64,000 nucleotides of DNA from Membranipora membranacea (GCA_914767715.1 OU612071.1:17048948-17112947), one strand, 5' to 3'. Counted from the first letter of the stretch, positions 12,820-27,082 are shown. Numbers and translations are program-made. The notes: a model not told the origin generated them from the letters alone.

Positions 12820-15800
12820 CACAGACATCTGTACACAGACATCTGTACACAGACACACACTCACTGTTAGTGCTATATATTACAACATGCAGTCTATGTA
12901 ATAATTAGGCGGTATTTGGTGGCCAACGGGAAAACAATTTATCTCCCGCTGCAACAACCTGCGTCACAGTTTTACACACACGCCTGGACAGTAGTGTCCA
13001 GGTTCGCTGATTATGAGCTTAACATTGATTTTCCTTGTAGACATGATCTAGCCTTGTCACCCAACTACAAAAAAGTGACAAGGTCAAGGTTATAGCAAAC
13101 TCAGATAAACGATCCAAAAAAGCATTCTCATTGAGGCGTAGACAGATTTTTACTTCAGTATTAGATTTTTTGTTGACTTAGTATCATGTACTATGTAAGG
13201 TGTTAGTTAGACCAAGTTTTGTCTATTTGCCTGCATTCGGAGTGGCTCCCCACCACATGTGACTAGTGAAAGGGAGCAACTGGAATACAGGAAATTAGAT
13301 TAAACTTGATCTAGGTGATAGGTGTAACATGGCGTCTTACTTCAACCTTATAATATCATAGTATGTAACTTGATTTCTTCCCAGCAGCCAACTCCTGGTT
13401 GACTTTATTCCATATTTTGAATCTCTGTGAAATGATCAATTTTTTTCTGGCATCATTTTTTACTGCTTTTTCTTTAGTACTAAATTTTAAGGTTGTGTAT
13501 TTTCTATCAGTTCTTTTAATTGTCTGAAATCATTTGATTTTAATGTGTTAATTGCTCAAATTGACTTTTTTATTTTATTTTATCCGTCCGAATATGCTTT
13601 CTGCCAAATTTTTCAAAATAATTTATTCTGGTAATATTATAAACATAGGTTCTTTGCACTTCAATGTTACTTACTCCTTTAACCATTTAGGGATCGCCTT
13701 AGTGATATAGGAGCCTCTTCTATTCTACCTTAGCATATGGAAGACTGCATTTAGGAGTTTACTATTCCAAATACTTCCCATTTCCACCTTTTCAGTGACA
13801 TAAACTAATACAGAACAAAAGGTCCAATGAAAACAAGCCTCTTTGAATATTACACTGTTTCTTTGATTTTTAAATTGTTGAAATAAAGAATTAAAATTGA
13901 GCAATTGCTACAAGCCCTGAGCATCTGGTAGAATTCGCTCTTTATCCTTTCTTGCTTATCCTCTCATGTCAGCATCTAGTCTGAGCCCCCCCCCCCCCCA
14001 GACTTTTGGCCGACGGCTACAAACTTAAACTCACAATCATAATAAATTTGTTACACCCCTTTTATGTTAGATAGTTGGGCTATCACTGCTAGATTTAAAC
14101 ATTCTTATGTAGTGCCTTAGTCTATGTGCTCAGGGGTCTGCCATGCAATGAGTGACATTACAATGAGTGGTTAGTAATGAATTCCACTAGCTCTCATTGC
14201 AGCCATCTGAGCACTTGGACTATGTATTACCTCAATGTTGTGCTGTCTCAAATTTCAGATCGTAAATTTTTTTCAAAATGTAAATGTGTTCTGTTGACAA
14301 TCTACAGGGGGTTCGCAATTTTTCTAGCACGACGAAATCTATCATGTTTGAGGTTTAAAAACAAAATGATCCAGGATCGTGGTTACATCTTTTTGTGTGG
14401 TTTATATTAGTTTTTTTGCTGTGACTACCGGCTACCGAATTAATTATTCTCCCATTTCGTAAACTCTCTCATATCACCAGGCGACCAATTCCCACAGAGT
14501 CGTGCAGCGAATTAGAGTTTTATTGTTTCACATAGTAGTCTATAAGCTGTGACTCTGCATTCCGTCCCGCGGTGTGTCGTTACCACGGAAACACGTGACA
14601 GTTTCATGAGTTTACTCACCAGCAATGGCTCGTTTCTATGGCGATTGTTTTGTGCTTTCGAGCATTAGATATATACGTAGTATAGCGTAACATAAGCAAA
14701 GTCTATTTTTGACTTCGCTTGCCGGTGGTGTGTTTTGGAAACATAAGAAGAGCATGGCAACAAGTTGTTGAGTAACAAATTTAAACCAAACAGCGGCTCT
14801 GACTCATGCCAATGCACACAGTTTTGTGGAACAGTGTGCAAAATATCTAAAAAAGCGATTAAGTATTAATGTTGGTATTCTCTTATCATTTACAGCCCTA
14901 ACTGACGGTCTTTCGATTGTCTGATGGTGAGGCGGAAACCTGTTTTTCCACATTCCCAGTTATGCCCTGTAGCTGATGCCAATTATGTCTTCAAATCTCA
15001 TTTTTGCTAGCGATGTCTTAGAATACGACAATTTATTTGCAAGGCAGGTGTCGTTGACCAAGAAGTTTGTTAAAAAGATAGTGATACCCCATTTTAAAAT
15101 GATGATACGACCACAATACTTCCGTTGTCTGATTTTAACATTTTGCTGCCGCTTTCCCTTTGATTAGGAAGAGTGCTGCTGGCTGTCGCCACTGTATAAT
15201 CACATTAATAAAATGGGAAGTTGTCAGATTTCCTTCAAATGTACTCATAGCTAACAGATACATAGACATCTACATACGTAGTTATGAATCAGTGTGCCAT
15301 AACATAGTTTCCTGATCATTTCACAGTCAATTACCGCAAAGTATTAAACAACTTGACACAATCCAGGCTTATCATCATATCAGTTGTTTAACATCCAGAT
15401 ATCTGATTTCAAATAAGTGCATAACCTGTTTGTACACTAACACTGCCAGTAAGGAAATATTAATAAGGCTATAATATTGGATAGCTGAAATTGTTGCGGA
15501 ATAAACAGGCCCGTAGCTTTAGGGGAGTCAAGGAGGCACTTCCATTTGCTATTCATATCATTAAACACTTTTTAGGCTGGGTAGGTGTCCCCGACCACAT
15601 AGGAGGAGCTCTCAATATCCCACCTGGTGTTACTTCACACCTTCAAGGATTTTCACCGCCCCTACTATCTTTCCTAAACTACGGTCCAGATTAAGGTACA
15701 CGCTAAAAGCGATGTGAGTGATGATTGGTTATATAGCTATTACTCAGACCGGCAGCTATGATGATTCTGTTTACATGACAGCATAACGCAAAAGTCATCA

Positions 15801-16800
15801 TTACTATAGTGAGGTGATTTCCCCTTAGTTTATAATAGCTCATATTTCCGCTCTAATGACGTAGGGGAAAGCCAAGGAGACAATTTGTATCTATCAAAAT
15901 ATTTTCACCTGGAAATTTCATTGCGCACAGTCATGGCAACAAGTGTAGACTGTAAAATTATTTTGAGATGATTCTAGCATTTTCGGCTGCTTCTTGATTA
16001 TTGCATTGTGCAATGTCGGACAACAGTATTTGATTTCTTTCCAACAAAATCCAATTGTACCATACTGCAATAAATGACAAGAGATGATCCAAATCCTTTT
16101 ACTGCCCTTAGTTGTATTCATTCACTACAGATTCTTATACAAACCATCACCCGACTATGGCCAGGTACCTGATCTGGTGAAAGTCAAATCACCAGCCCCT
16201 AATGACTCTTTAAATTGCGTAGATAGACATTTTTTAATCAAACCCCATTAATCGGGTGTAACAGTCTGTCATAATCCGTACTTGGTGGCCTTGATACCAA
16301 ACGCATCTGCCCAATGACCCGCTGGAATGATTAATTTTGGTCATTTCACTCCTCATTTTACCAAAGTCGATTCTTTTCTGGTTGACGTTGTGATATATTG
16401 GCATTGAATAAATATTGGTCAGACTGTAGGAATGTGCCGCAGCAAAGCAGCATATTTTTATACAGAAATCTAAAAAAAATTTGGGCAATCAGATGCGAAT
16501 ACAGATATAGCCTAAATACAAATCTCTGCATCATAGTTTGCTTGCAGTCTGTATTTCCCTTTCTCGTATTGTCAGCCACATTAATTCTATCACCAGTGGT
16601 ATAAGCATTCTACAAAAAGTTGTCACCTCATCAAGTTTTATTACTATATGTGGGTTTAGTTTCAATCACTTGTCAAGCTCTGTCACTTCCTGGCTGACTC
16701 ATTGTAATAAACACAAAGCCAGCATAGCGTGAAATCATTCAGCTGGTGGGATATCCCCTGGTAATAGTCTGCTGTGCTCAGGAATGTGGTCATGTGACCA
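12820..16800. other. 3' region of the FN3 gene and intergenic DNA
   Basis: The stop codon at 12,817-12,819 is followed by a long AT-rich stretch. A polyadenylation signal AATAAA lies at 13,882-13,887, giving a plausible 3'UTR of about 1 kb. There is a C-homopolymer near 13,987-14,000 and a short hairpin (ccttgtcac / gtgacaagg) near 13,053-13,083. Beyond that I see no supported gene up to the IF promoter; open frames here are short and lack domain signals. Confidence 0.6.
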
Positions 16801-16804
16801 TTAT

Positions 16805-16875
16805 GCAGCCAATCAGCACACAGGAGAGAAAGCTTGCTGCATGTTATAAAACCGATGGTGCTTGTTAAGACAAAA
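16805..16875 (+). promoter_or_regulatory. Core promoter of the intermediate filament gene (CCAAT + TATA)
   Basis: A CCAAT box (CAGCCAATCAGC, CCAAT at 16,809-16,813) is followed by TATAAAA at 16,845-16,851. Transcription would start about 25-30 bp downstream, near 16,876, giving a 5'UTR of about 150 nt before the ATG at 17,026. The spacing is as expected for a strong tissue-restricted promoter. None of this region is present in the two downstream IF copies. Confidence 0.7.
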
Positions 16876-17025
16876 CACACACAATTACATCGTAGCCACC
16901 ACAGGAGGTACATTCACAGGAGAGCTGAGAGGACTATTACATTACAATACCACTAATTTAAAACTGTAGAAGTCTCACAAGAAGTTTTCTTTGGATTATA
17001 ATTCACAGACAACAATATCGCAACC

Positions 17026-20000
17026 ATGTCTTCATCATCAATGAAAACTACCAAGACCACCAGGTATGTGAAATTAGAACAACTTTTGAACGGTAGACAA
17101 ATTCGATGCCGAGAGTGAATTATGGTAACATTGCTTGTGACAGCTATGGATAAATGTATAAGAGAACATTTCTGTGGGAACGAGCATCTAGTCTTCAAGA
17201 ATTTTGATTTTATCATTCAATCAATGTCACTCGAACAAAAGTATAGATGTATGCACTAAGTGGTTTACATCAAAACCCACTACCCTAGCCTTGTACCCTC
17301 ACCTAGGTTATTTTTCTTAAAATCAGCAAGCATGTAATTCTAATCCCGGGTCTGATTTGTCACATGACTGGCCTGTATTTCCTCATGTTTGTATGAGATG
17401 CTCGGTGGCGTTGTGAAATGACCATGGCAACAGTGATGCCTCATTATCTAACCGCTTGACTTATCTCCTAGTCAACTCAACGCCTCCTTCAGGAATTTCA
17501 ATATCTTTACAGTGTCGTAGCCTTTGAAAAATAATTTTGCTATGGCTTTTTCAAGCAGTGAAAACATCCCTATGGCAACACATTCAGCTGGCTTTGATTT
17601 AACTGACTTCATCATTTAGCCGGTTGCAGCAGACAGGTGACAATATATCACCTGGTGTTACATAATTATTTACACAGCACAGGCAGTCGTCTGATACAAT
17701 TTGACTCTGTATGTTTGATTTGTCTTGGGTTCACTTTTATTTGCTTTCAAGCTTGGAATGTTGTGATGAAAAAATGCTTGACTACCATCAAAATTTTCAT
17801 TTGATGTTTATTCATATGATTACTGAAAACCCAGTTTAACCTGTCCTGAACTATTCCTGCTTGCATTTAGAATTTGCTCACAAATTGCCCTGCTGTCAGC
17901 CTTTGTATCACTGCAACATTTTATTAATGCACAGCTCAAGATTGCTAATCAAACCAGTTCCATGAAGAAATCCACAAAAAAAACTCCTAATGCAATATTT
18001 TAGAATTTCCCGTGACTTGCCATTTATAATAACCTGAGTGTCTTATTACCTGATCTTTCATGAAGTGTAAAACTAATGCTGCATTATGGGAAAGTTGTAG
18101 CAATGTCATACTGTTAACTTGTTTACAGGTCGTATCAGTCGAGCGGAGATAGCGGTACTGGTATTAGTTATAACCCCACTACTAAATCTCGATCATCGCA
18201 CTCCTCATACAGGAACGGATCAGGGGGACTCATTATGCCCATGTCAGGCGGAGGAAGCAGTAATGTAACTAGAACTACCACCATATCTTACGGCAGCAAG
18301 GTAAATGAAACTAAAAATTGTATTTCCATCGAAAATTAAATAAAATAAAATGTTGTTTTCATCGCAAATTCCACCAGACGGCTCACCTTCTTTTTTCCCT
18401 ATTACTCAATATTAATATAATTCAGGTGTTGATATAATTTGCAAAAGATCTGACCTTCTAGTTAAAACTTTGACAGCACTCCCACGTCCTTGTGTCAAAA
18501 CTATAGTCTGGTGGCAGTGCATGGGCATTTTCAGTTCAATATGAATGGTACATCTGGTACCATTGTTTAGCAGTATACCATAAAAAACCAAAAAATTGAT
18601 CTCGAAATATTTTCTGGTTATTAGTCAGCACTAGATGGAGGCTCAGGAAATGCCGGAGCTCTCGCTGAGGCCGGAGCCAAACAGATCATGGAGTCGAGAA
18701 CTACTGAGAAGAAATCCATGCAGGACCTGAACAACAGATTCGCTAATTACATTGAGAAGAACAGATTCCTGGAGGCTCAGCTTAAATCTGTGGAACAGAG
18801 GCTAAAAGATCTGACAGACAAATGGGGTGAGCATAGATCCAAACATACAATAGGCTTTTGATTTTCAGTATGGCATCCTTTCTTGCATTGTGGGCCGCAT
18901 TTGTCGTGATACATTGGTGGGTGAATATAAATACGATATAAAAGTAAAGCATTTTATCAGATGTACTAGAATAGTATTATGAATTAATCAATCCATGTAA
19001 TTCTCGACGTTTGGATATTGTCCAGCCTTCTTTCCATAATTTGATACACACTGCAGTTTCTAGACTTTTGTTTTGTGTGACACGACAGCCGAAAAAACTA
19101 CAACGTGAGATAATTCCTCACACTATCAGATAAACTAAAAATAGTCGTGTGAATGAATACGCCATACACCATTGGTACTGTTCAGTTTACTTTAAACACC
19201 CTGAACTAAATACTGTAGTTTATTGACTATGGCATTGTGGGAATGGGCAATGAAGGCTTCAACAGTTAATTATTTATATCCTTTTTGGTTTACAGGTAAA
19301 GAGACAGAAGTAGTTAAATCTATGTACGAATCTGAGCTGAGAGAAGCCAGGGATCTGTATAATGATACAGAAAAAGAGAAAGCTCGAATAGAACTAAAAA
19401 TACAATCACTGGAAGATCAAGTAGCTGAGTACAGGCGCAAGTAAGTTCAGTGGTAGCCTGTCTTGACAAGCTCTGTTCGGTGGGGGGGGGAACAACCCCC
19501 CACCCAACAGAGCTTTTCAAGACAGGCTAGTTCAGTGGTTAGATGTAATACAAGCTTGAACAATAATGGTATTAAACTTTTTTTGTATTTTGGCAGGGTG
19601 ATGAGCGTCATTCCTTTATGTTAAATGACCCATATGGAAATACTTGGTATTTCAGCTGGATCTTGAAATCATTGAAAAGTAGTTTTATGGTTTGGGTCAA
19701 CTTGTGCCCCCATAAATACTATGTGGTAAATAAAGAAACACAATCATGCTGTTAGTTGCATGCTGAAAATATGCAACGCACCAGAGACATATGCCTGGGG
19801 GAAAATTGCAGGATATCCCATGATGCAACACTCGAGAAGATTCTCCAGATCCAGATGTAAAATATTTAACCTTTATTTATTGTTCTGTTTCACAGATTAG
19901 ATGATTTAGAGAGACTGAGAGCTCAGGACAAGGACACCATTAACAGGCAGAATCAGCAGCTCGCTGACTATGAGTCAGAGCTGAATATGCTGAGGAGGAG

Positions 20001-23000
20001 AGTGAACGGGCTGGAGCAGGATCTCGCCTACGAGAAGGGAGAGCACCAGAGACTGCAGGTATAGTAATAATACGGTGATATGCCTGTTCTGTCTCCAATT
20101 TGGCCTTTCTTGACAAGTTTTTTTCATACACCAGACCTAGCTCTAATGTAGATCAAGTTGGATTCAATTTTCCCGCAGTTTGAGTCAGGTTGATGCCTTT
20201 GCAGCATCTCCAAACGGAGACAAATTGGAACAATTTGGTCCTAGATGTGATGCCCTGTTGCTATCAATCATAATTATAACCAGCCACTTGATGCAACTTT
20301 GAGGTGAAAGAAAGAATCTAACAAATCTGGTCGGCATCAAGACCAGTGCTGTTTACTTTTAAACTAACCAGTACGAAAAACGCAAATGACCACTAACTAT
20401 AACTATCTTTTTCTAAACAGGATGAGCTTTTCAAGACGATTCAAGAGAGAGATGCAGAGAGGCTGAACAATATCGATCTACAGAACCAGATGCAGGCTCT
20501 GCAGGAGGAGATGGAGTTCCTCAAAAATGTAAGTGCTTACATACCAGCCTGCTTCTACTCCTCCTTGGGTGAATGGCGTTTGAGAAAATCCCCTACCGTA
20601 GTTGTGCCCTCAGACAAAATAAGAGGATAACTCCTCCTGTAAAGACAAAATATTATTATAATGTTGTTATGCAAATCCCAACAATCTATCAAAATGTTCT
20701 TTTTCTCTGCTCAGTGTAATGGAACACTTTGAAATGTATTGGAACTGAACTCCTCTGTAGTTTTTTGTTCCTCTTGCCTCAAAATTTATCAAAAACTAAA
20801 CCAACGGCCCTCCCTAACGCACCATTCATTTACTATAAATAGCTTCATGAGCAAGAAATGAAGGAGCTACAAGCCCTGATTGGTCAGGATACATACAAGG
20901 ATAACAGAACATTCTGGGAGGGAGAGATGTCTAACGCCATCAGAGAATTACAGAACGAGTTTGACAGAAGACTCGATCACCAGAATCAACAAATGCAGAG
21001 CTATTATCAAATGAAGGTAAGTGATGTCAGAGATTACTTTGTAGTGTCTGCACTGACATCGAGACTACATTATTATCATGTGTATCTCTGATCGTTAGAG
21101 TTAATTTAGAAAGATTACCTAACATGTACTTGCCCCTAAATAGTTAATTTGATCTCGGGTTACACCAGTCCTTGTGATAGTACTCATGCTAAGTGAATTA
21201 GTTGACTCGATCAGAGGTATACATGCAATAGTATATCAAGTCGTCAGTGCGGTTGTCTGCACAACAAATGATTTTGTGATGCGGTTGAGATGATAACACC
21301 ATTCTGTCTTACTTCCATCCTTGTGGTCGAGTTATCCAGCCATCTAGTCTCCCAGCTTTGCCCTACTTGTCAGCTATCAAATGTAGGCCTAGTATCAAGT
21401 GAGCAGGCCTACACTATAGCACTAATGAGAAAGAAGTAAATTGGCCAAAACAATAATCTCACCGTTTTGTGACCTCCCATCCAAACTCTGAACCATCCCA
21501 TTCCGCTTTCTAGCTTCTCAGCTTACCCAAATATGTCAGCTATCCAATTTTTTCGTTTTCTTTCACACAGGTACAAGAAGTGAAGACAGGCCAGGCTAAG
21601 GACCAGAGCAGAATGGAGTCTGTGATGACAGAGACTAAGAGGTTGCAGACAATGATGAATGACATGAGAGGTCAAATCTCTGACCTTGAGGGAAGAAACA
21701 CCCTCCTAGAGAAACAATACAATGATCTTCTCAGACAGCATGAAGAGGTTAGCACTCTTTGAATCACAGTCAAATATTGGTGCTACTGAACATCTGCGTT
21801 CTCAGACTTTTTAGCTGAACTTGAGAAACTCCCATGACTTTTTCTTTAGACATAGAGCTGATGGGAGGAAGTTCTTATATTTGTAGGGGCACTTACAAAT
21901 ATACATGTTTAAGTAGGAATGCCACTGATAGCTTCAACTGTAATGGAAAAGAAATCGGACGGATATTTTTATTTCTCTCATATTTGGACAAACAAAAAGT
22001 GTGCTAAAGTTTTGTTTTCTGTGTTGATTATTTAAATGTAATTTTTGTAGGATATGAGAATGTGGGATGAGGAGAAGGGTAAATACGAGTCTGAGATTGA
22101 GAGGCTGACAGCAGAGCTGGAGAGAATGCTCAGAGAGATGGAAGTAGTAATGGACTCCAAACTCTCACTCGAGCTCGAGATCGCCGCCTACAGGAAACTA
22201 CTGGAGGTTGAGGAGAACAGGTATGGTTTGATGTCCTAATTCTGCAATGCTTAAAAGTACCTATAATGCATCTTTGGTTTTTTCAGGAGACAATTTTCAG
22301 GAGGGTATGATCTGCTTCATTTACAGCCTTAACTATCGACGAAGATTATGGGTATATAACAATCAATATGAATGTGAGAATATGACCAATGTACCCTTGC
22401 AAAAAGAGAAGACAACAAATAGACGCGTGTCTTTTAAAAAAATTCCCTTTTTGATAATAATGACAATCCTAAAAGTTAATATTGCTTATCTATTCTTTTT
22501 TCAGGATGAATATGAGAGATCAGATGGGCACAGAGACGATCACAGAGACTATGACCACACAGCAGAGCAGCAGCTCATCATCTCATGGTGGTATGATGGG
22601 AGGCAGCAGCAGCAGCAGCAGTGGTATGATTGGAGGAGGAAGTGGTATGGGAGGCAACTCCTCAAGTAAGTAGTGGTGGGGAAATAGTTTCCTATTTCTG
22701 TAAAATTGTGAGAGACAAGACCTGTGAAGCGTGCATCAAATTGCAGTTGTCTGTATAGGCATGAGAGGCGACTCCTAAAGAAAGTTGAAATAACGACATA
22801 GTTGTGTCTGTTTGAGCAGGTTTGAGATGGCCGACTTCTCGCAGATGTGCAAAGGGGAATTTTACACTCCGCTAATCAAGTATTGATAAATATAGTGCGA
22901 TGTGCATGTATAATTCCGAACCCAGCAGCGCACCTTTCGTATTTCACCATCATTAACATCAATTAGGCAAGCAAGTTCTCGTAGTTTTCTCATTTATTTT

Positions 23001-24089
23001 CCTCAATATAACACATATTCGATTTCTTTCCTTCAGGCTCTATCACCACTGGATCGATGTCACAGAAGACCACATTCCAGAGATCAGCTAAAGGCCCACT
23101 AGCTATCAGCCAGTGTGATCCTAACGGACTCTGGGTCGAGGTGGAGAACACTGGACGCAAAGATGAGAATATCGGTGGATGGAAAATCTCAAGAAAGGTA
23201 AATTCTAATTAGAGTCAATTCTTCACCTGGCAAAACAGGTTGCGCTAGAAAACAGCTCAAAATACAAGCTACACACAGCTTATTCTGACAAACACCTCAG
23301 ATAGGACAGATGGAAGCAAACGAGTGCTAGCTGCCTATCTGTTATTTTATATTTTTATACACCTTTTTTATTTTTAATCATCTATTATTTACCTTCAAAC
23401 TTTCGCCCTCATTTCATGGCTTATTTTTCATCTTACAGGTTGATAACAAAGTAATGCCATACTTTGAGTTTCCCGAGGGACTGACTCTGGGTAACTCCCG
23501 AGACTCTCGCAGTGTGAAGATTTACGCTCAGGGTAAGGGACCTGCTGGAGCTCTCGAGTATAACATGGAGAACTGGGGTAACGGAAGTCAAGTCACCACC
23601 AGCCTCATCAACCCCGCTGGAGAGGTGAGTTACTTTGCAGAATGAAAACTTTCAACTGAAATTAAATTTGGTTACCTGGTCAAGAAATATAGAATTCACA
23701 GGAGGCAACATTATTAACAAATTTTGATGTCTGCAACACCATCGCCCAAACTATCGTTGAGCTTTTTGCCCAAATAATAGATGAGGGAGAGATTTGAAGG
23801 TTGACATTTGAAACTACAAACTTAACACTCATGTATTTGGGGCGTGCTGGCAGACTTTTGATAAGGTGTTAGTTTGTACTTGTGAGTTCAGTGCATCGTC
23901 TTAATTCACCCTTAAAATCAGGGAGGCACTTAATACCCCAAAAATGGTTATCTCCTTTATCTTCGTTGATATGAGCTCACTAATAATCCTCATATGTCCG
24001 TAAACACAAACTATTAAATAACTCAATATTATTCTCCGTATTTGCAGGACAAAGCCACACACGTACAGAAGACAAGCTATGCTCAGTAA
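17026..24089 (+). CDS. Cytoplasmic intermediate filament protein with lamin tail domain (complete, 13 exons)
   Basis: Exons: 17026-17063, 18129-18300, 18625-18826, 19296-19440, 19896-20058, 20421-20528, 20843-21016, 21571-21747, 22051-22220, 22505-22665, 23037-23197, 23439-23624, 24048-24089. They total 1,899 nt and encode 632 aa. Residues 1-100 are a Ser/Gly/Thr-rich head. The rod spans about 101-450, opening with LNNRFANYIEKNRFLEAQL and closing with the helix-termination motif EIAAYRKLLEVEE. A rod near 350 residues is the lamin-like long form, longer than the roughly 310 of vertebrate cytoplasmic IFs. A Ser/Gly/Met-rich linker (exon 10) leads to a lamin tail (Ig-like) fold in exons 11-12 (LWVEVENTGRKDENIGGWKI). 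There is no visible nuclear localisation signal or terminal CaaX box, so it is cytoplasmic rather than a lamin. The protein should assemble into filaments through its coiled coil. AATAAA occurs at 24,846. This is the only whole IF gene in the window. Confidence 0.95.
19454..19529. mobile_element. 76-bp MITE 13 bp inside an IF-gene splice donor
   Basis: Terminal inverted repeats (TAGCCTGTCTTGACAAGCTC left, complementary right end with small changes) surround a G-run/C-run core. The direct repeat GTTCAGTGG lies on both sides, at 19,445-19,453 and 19,530-19,538. The left duplication overlaps the 5' splice site region (donor at 19,441). Related decayed ends (agcttgtcaag followed by a near-match of the terminus) occur near 24,960, 48,845 and 63,210. 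Confidence 0.8.
21046..21263. mobile_element. 218-bp foldback element in IF intron 7
   Basis: Inverted ends (gtctgcactgacatcgag left; a complementary cgtcagtgcggttgtctgc right) enclose further inverted segments around cgatcagag. It starts about 30 bp after exon 7. The same element is at 45,193-45,425 as part of the duplication, and a relative is at 7,126-7,353. No clear target-site duplication was found. Confidence 0.6.
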
Positions 24090-26295
24090 AGAGAAAGATC
24101 AAACTCTTCCTAATATTCAAGAGAGGATAACTCGGATTAGTTAGACTGATCACCTTATTCTCTCGGTTAGCTTTCGGCTACAACTGCCATAATTATATGT
24201 ATCCCATAATGCAATATCTGAAATTTCCAGTGCGTTCAGGCCAGTTTAAAAATATAAATTAAGCTGATCTTTCTGGAAATTTCAGATTTGTTGTACTGTG
24301 TGCAGATTTGATTTTGTCTAATTGAAGAGGCCTAGCCCCTGTATGAAGTGTTATTATTTCGAATTGCCTAATGGTGATGTTGTCCCCTTTTTTCGTAGTG
24401 TTTTGATGAATCATGCTTAGAAAAACTTGATGAATCTCTATTTTGGTGTTGAATCTGTAATCAATGAATGCTAGTGAATGAAGAAAAAAAACTCTTCTTT
24501 CAAACTATAAATATTTTTTGTGTTGAACTAGACTAGCGCTTATAAAAGGCTAACTGCATTTATGAATATAATATATGTTTGATGGTAATATTTGGTGGCG
24601 TTTTTCTAAGTCATGTCGCGTCAATGTCCCTTTCGTAGTTTTAGTTTTAGTCTGAGTGCTTTATCAATCATGTCCCTATTCTTTATCCCATGTAATTTCC
24701 CTGTCCTGTCTCATTTCCAATGATTATTTTGTTGTTTTAAAAAGAATTATGATAGAATGATGATTATGACTACATTATTTTGCAAATTATCGTATACCAA
24801 TATCCATATTTATGCATATTTCTCAATAATTAATGATCTATTTATAATAAAAAAAATTATATGACATATATGATCAAGCTTATTGTGATATCTTGTAGGT
24901 TTTGGTGAGAGTTTGTTGGTGTTTTTTGGAGGGGGAGGGGAAACAACCTCCCAGATACAAAGCTTGTCAAGTTAGTCTAAACTGGCCTGTAGATGACATT
25001 GTTTACTCAGGGAGAGATACAACATATAGTAGTATCCATTTCACTTAAAACACTCAGGCCTTCAGCTAGAAACCATGACGCTACCACTGTTTGGAGGCCG
25101 TCTCTAAAACTACCTCCTTTACCCCTCAGTTCAATCATGACATGAGGAATTAAATACCTAGCTGGCCAAATCTACATAACAAGGTTAGCGTGTTAGACCA
25201 CTTACAAGCTATGGGATTACTTTGCTGTTGTCTTCATACTATGCTGTTGCCAAATCCATGCAGATGCGCTCTCTGCCTATTGTAATGCTTTTTTGTGGCT
25301 TGTTTGAATTCTATGCCTGACAGCCCAACTCTAGTCAGAAATTGGTAGGTGACCTAGCCAAGATTCCATGGCAGCCAACTTACACTGCGAGAAGTTCGTA
25401 ATTCCAACCTTTGTCTTGGTATTGTGTCAACAGATCGTCAAATCTTGTCATATGACTGACCACTCGGTGTACCTCTAGTTCTCAGTTCGATGGCAGTGTT
25501 CCAAGTGTGCCCGGGATGGAGGCTGATCATAAGCTGCACCAACCAAAGAGCTGGCCAGTTTATGACATTGTTTATTACACATAGTTATATGGCTGAATAA
25601 TATTAGGTTATAATAGTGTTTGTTAATAATGTTTATGTTGTAACAAACCTACTTTATCAACATTATGATTGATCAGTTTTAGAAACAGAATAATTCGATT
25701 AATTTGGCGCCTTCTACCAATGCGTTTGGATTTGTTAACTAATATTGAAATTTCATGCTGCTGACTCAGTTTCTTTTTTCAGTATCTTTGGTGAAGCTAA
25801 TAAATTGCTAACATGATTGTTGAATTGTTTTATGCTCTCGTTTCAGGCATTTCAAAGATTGCAACTTATCACTAATTGATTGAATTGTTTATATCATACT
25901 GAGACCAAAAGAGATGTTGCGAAATTCGGTAAAGTACTGGCCTTAAAACTTGACATGTGAAAAATATAGAAAGTCAAAATCCTGTAGCACAATTTGATAC
26001 ATTATATCTATACTTTCTATCCCAACGCCCCTAATATCTTTGATAGTTCAGAATCCTCATGTTCTTAAAGTTGTAAAAGGCTTACTATAGTGTTCAACAT
26101 ATCGAACCTGCAATTCCAGTCCAAAAATGCTTCATTAAAAGAGGTTGGTTAAAATGAGATGTCTTGTCACTTGACGCCATACCCAAGCATAGGCTGACAA
26201 AATTATTTGGCTTAGTTGCGAGGCTGCAATATCTGCGCCAGGTTGCTCTCTGTTTTCAGGCAGTTTGGAGCACATCTGGGGGCCAACCAAACCCC

Positions 26296-26387
26296 AGCAG
26301 GCGATGGACAACAGTGGGATTTGAACCCATGACCGTCAGCATTTGAAAAGGTACCGCGCTCTAACCAATTGAGCCATCTCCTACTGG
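26296..26387 (-). repeat. tRNA-like element (tRNA-derived SINE head)
   Basis: The minus strand reads as a tRNA: an A-box-like TGGCTCAATTGGTTAGAGC and a B-box-like GGGTTCAAATCCC. The ends pair beyond a normal acceptor stem (ccagtaggagatgg with the complement of ccatcgcctgctgg). An 8-nt deletion in the anticodon region compared with the copy at 50,331 argues against a working tRNA. Confidence 0.6.
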
Positions 26388-27082
26388 CAGTACATGTCGG
26401 CTAAATTATATCGACCTGAACCGAGCCACTCTTCAATTTTTGATACAAAGGCTATGATACACTGATATATTTGATGGTGTTTGGGTAAATCAAGAAATTG
26501 TTAGACAAAATACTTAGCTACTATCATAGTCAAAAGTGGAGATTGCCATATAATATATGTAATAGCATACTGATATGTAGTCAAAGATTATACTCAGGCG
26601 GAAAATTGGTAATCAGTACAAAAACCGAACAAAAACATGGATGGCTAAATAAGAAATTAGCCAAAGAGAGCCTGAATAGTATTTTGTACTTGAAAGATTA
26701 AATGTGTTTCCCCATGACAGCTGAATAAGATGACTCATATGAAAAGATTAACTCAATTGTTTCTTACCCTATTGACCAAATATTTTTATTGATGTTCATA
26801 TTTGGACTAGAAAATGATTTTTTTCTGGTAGCTTGTAAAAATTTAGAAGTAACACACATCTTAGTTTAGTGTTCATATTGCTAACGATAGGTTAAAAAAA
26901 CAAGCATGGATTTCATCCCACCCCAAAACCATACAGGCCAGGCGCCATACAGTAAAATAGATCTGATGTTAGAGTTGTATAATGTTTCAAGGCCATGACG
27001 GCTTCCAAGGCATACATTTTAAATGCCACTTTGCAATGACATTCTCTAATCCTAAACAAATTATGTAAGGATAAGATGAACT

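Noticed and set aside
15491-15694. 67-codon frame upstream of the IF gene
   Set aside because: No domain, no splice or promoter context; chance open frame.
22247-22669. 140-codon frame across IF intron 9 and exon 10 (also 60,514-60,888)
   Set aside because: It reads intron sequence and exon 10 in the wrong frame. The exon 10 frame joined by splice sites gives the expected Ser/Gly-rich linker.
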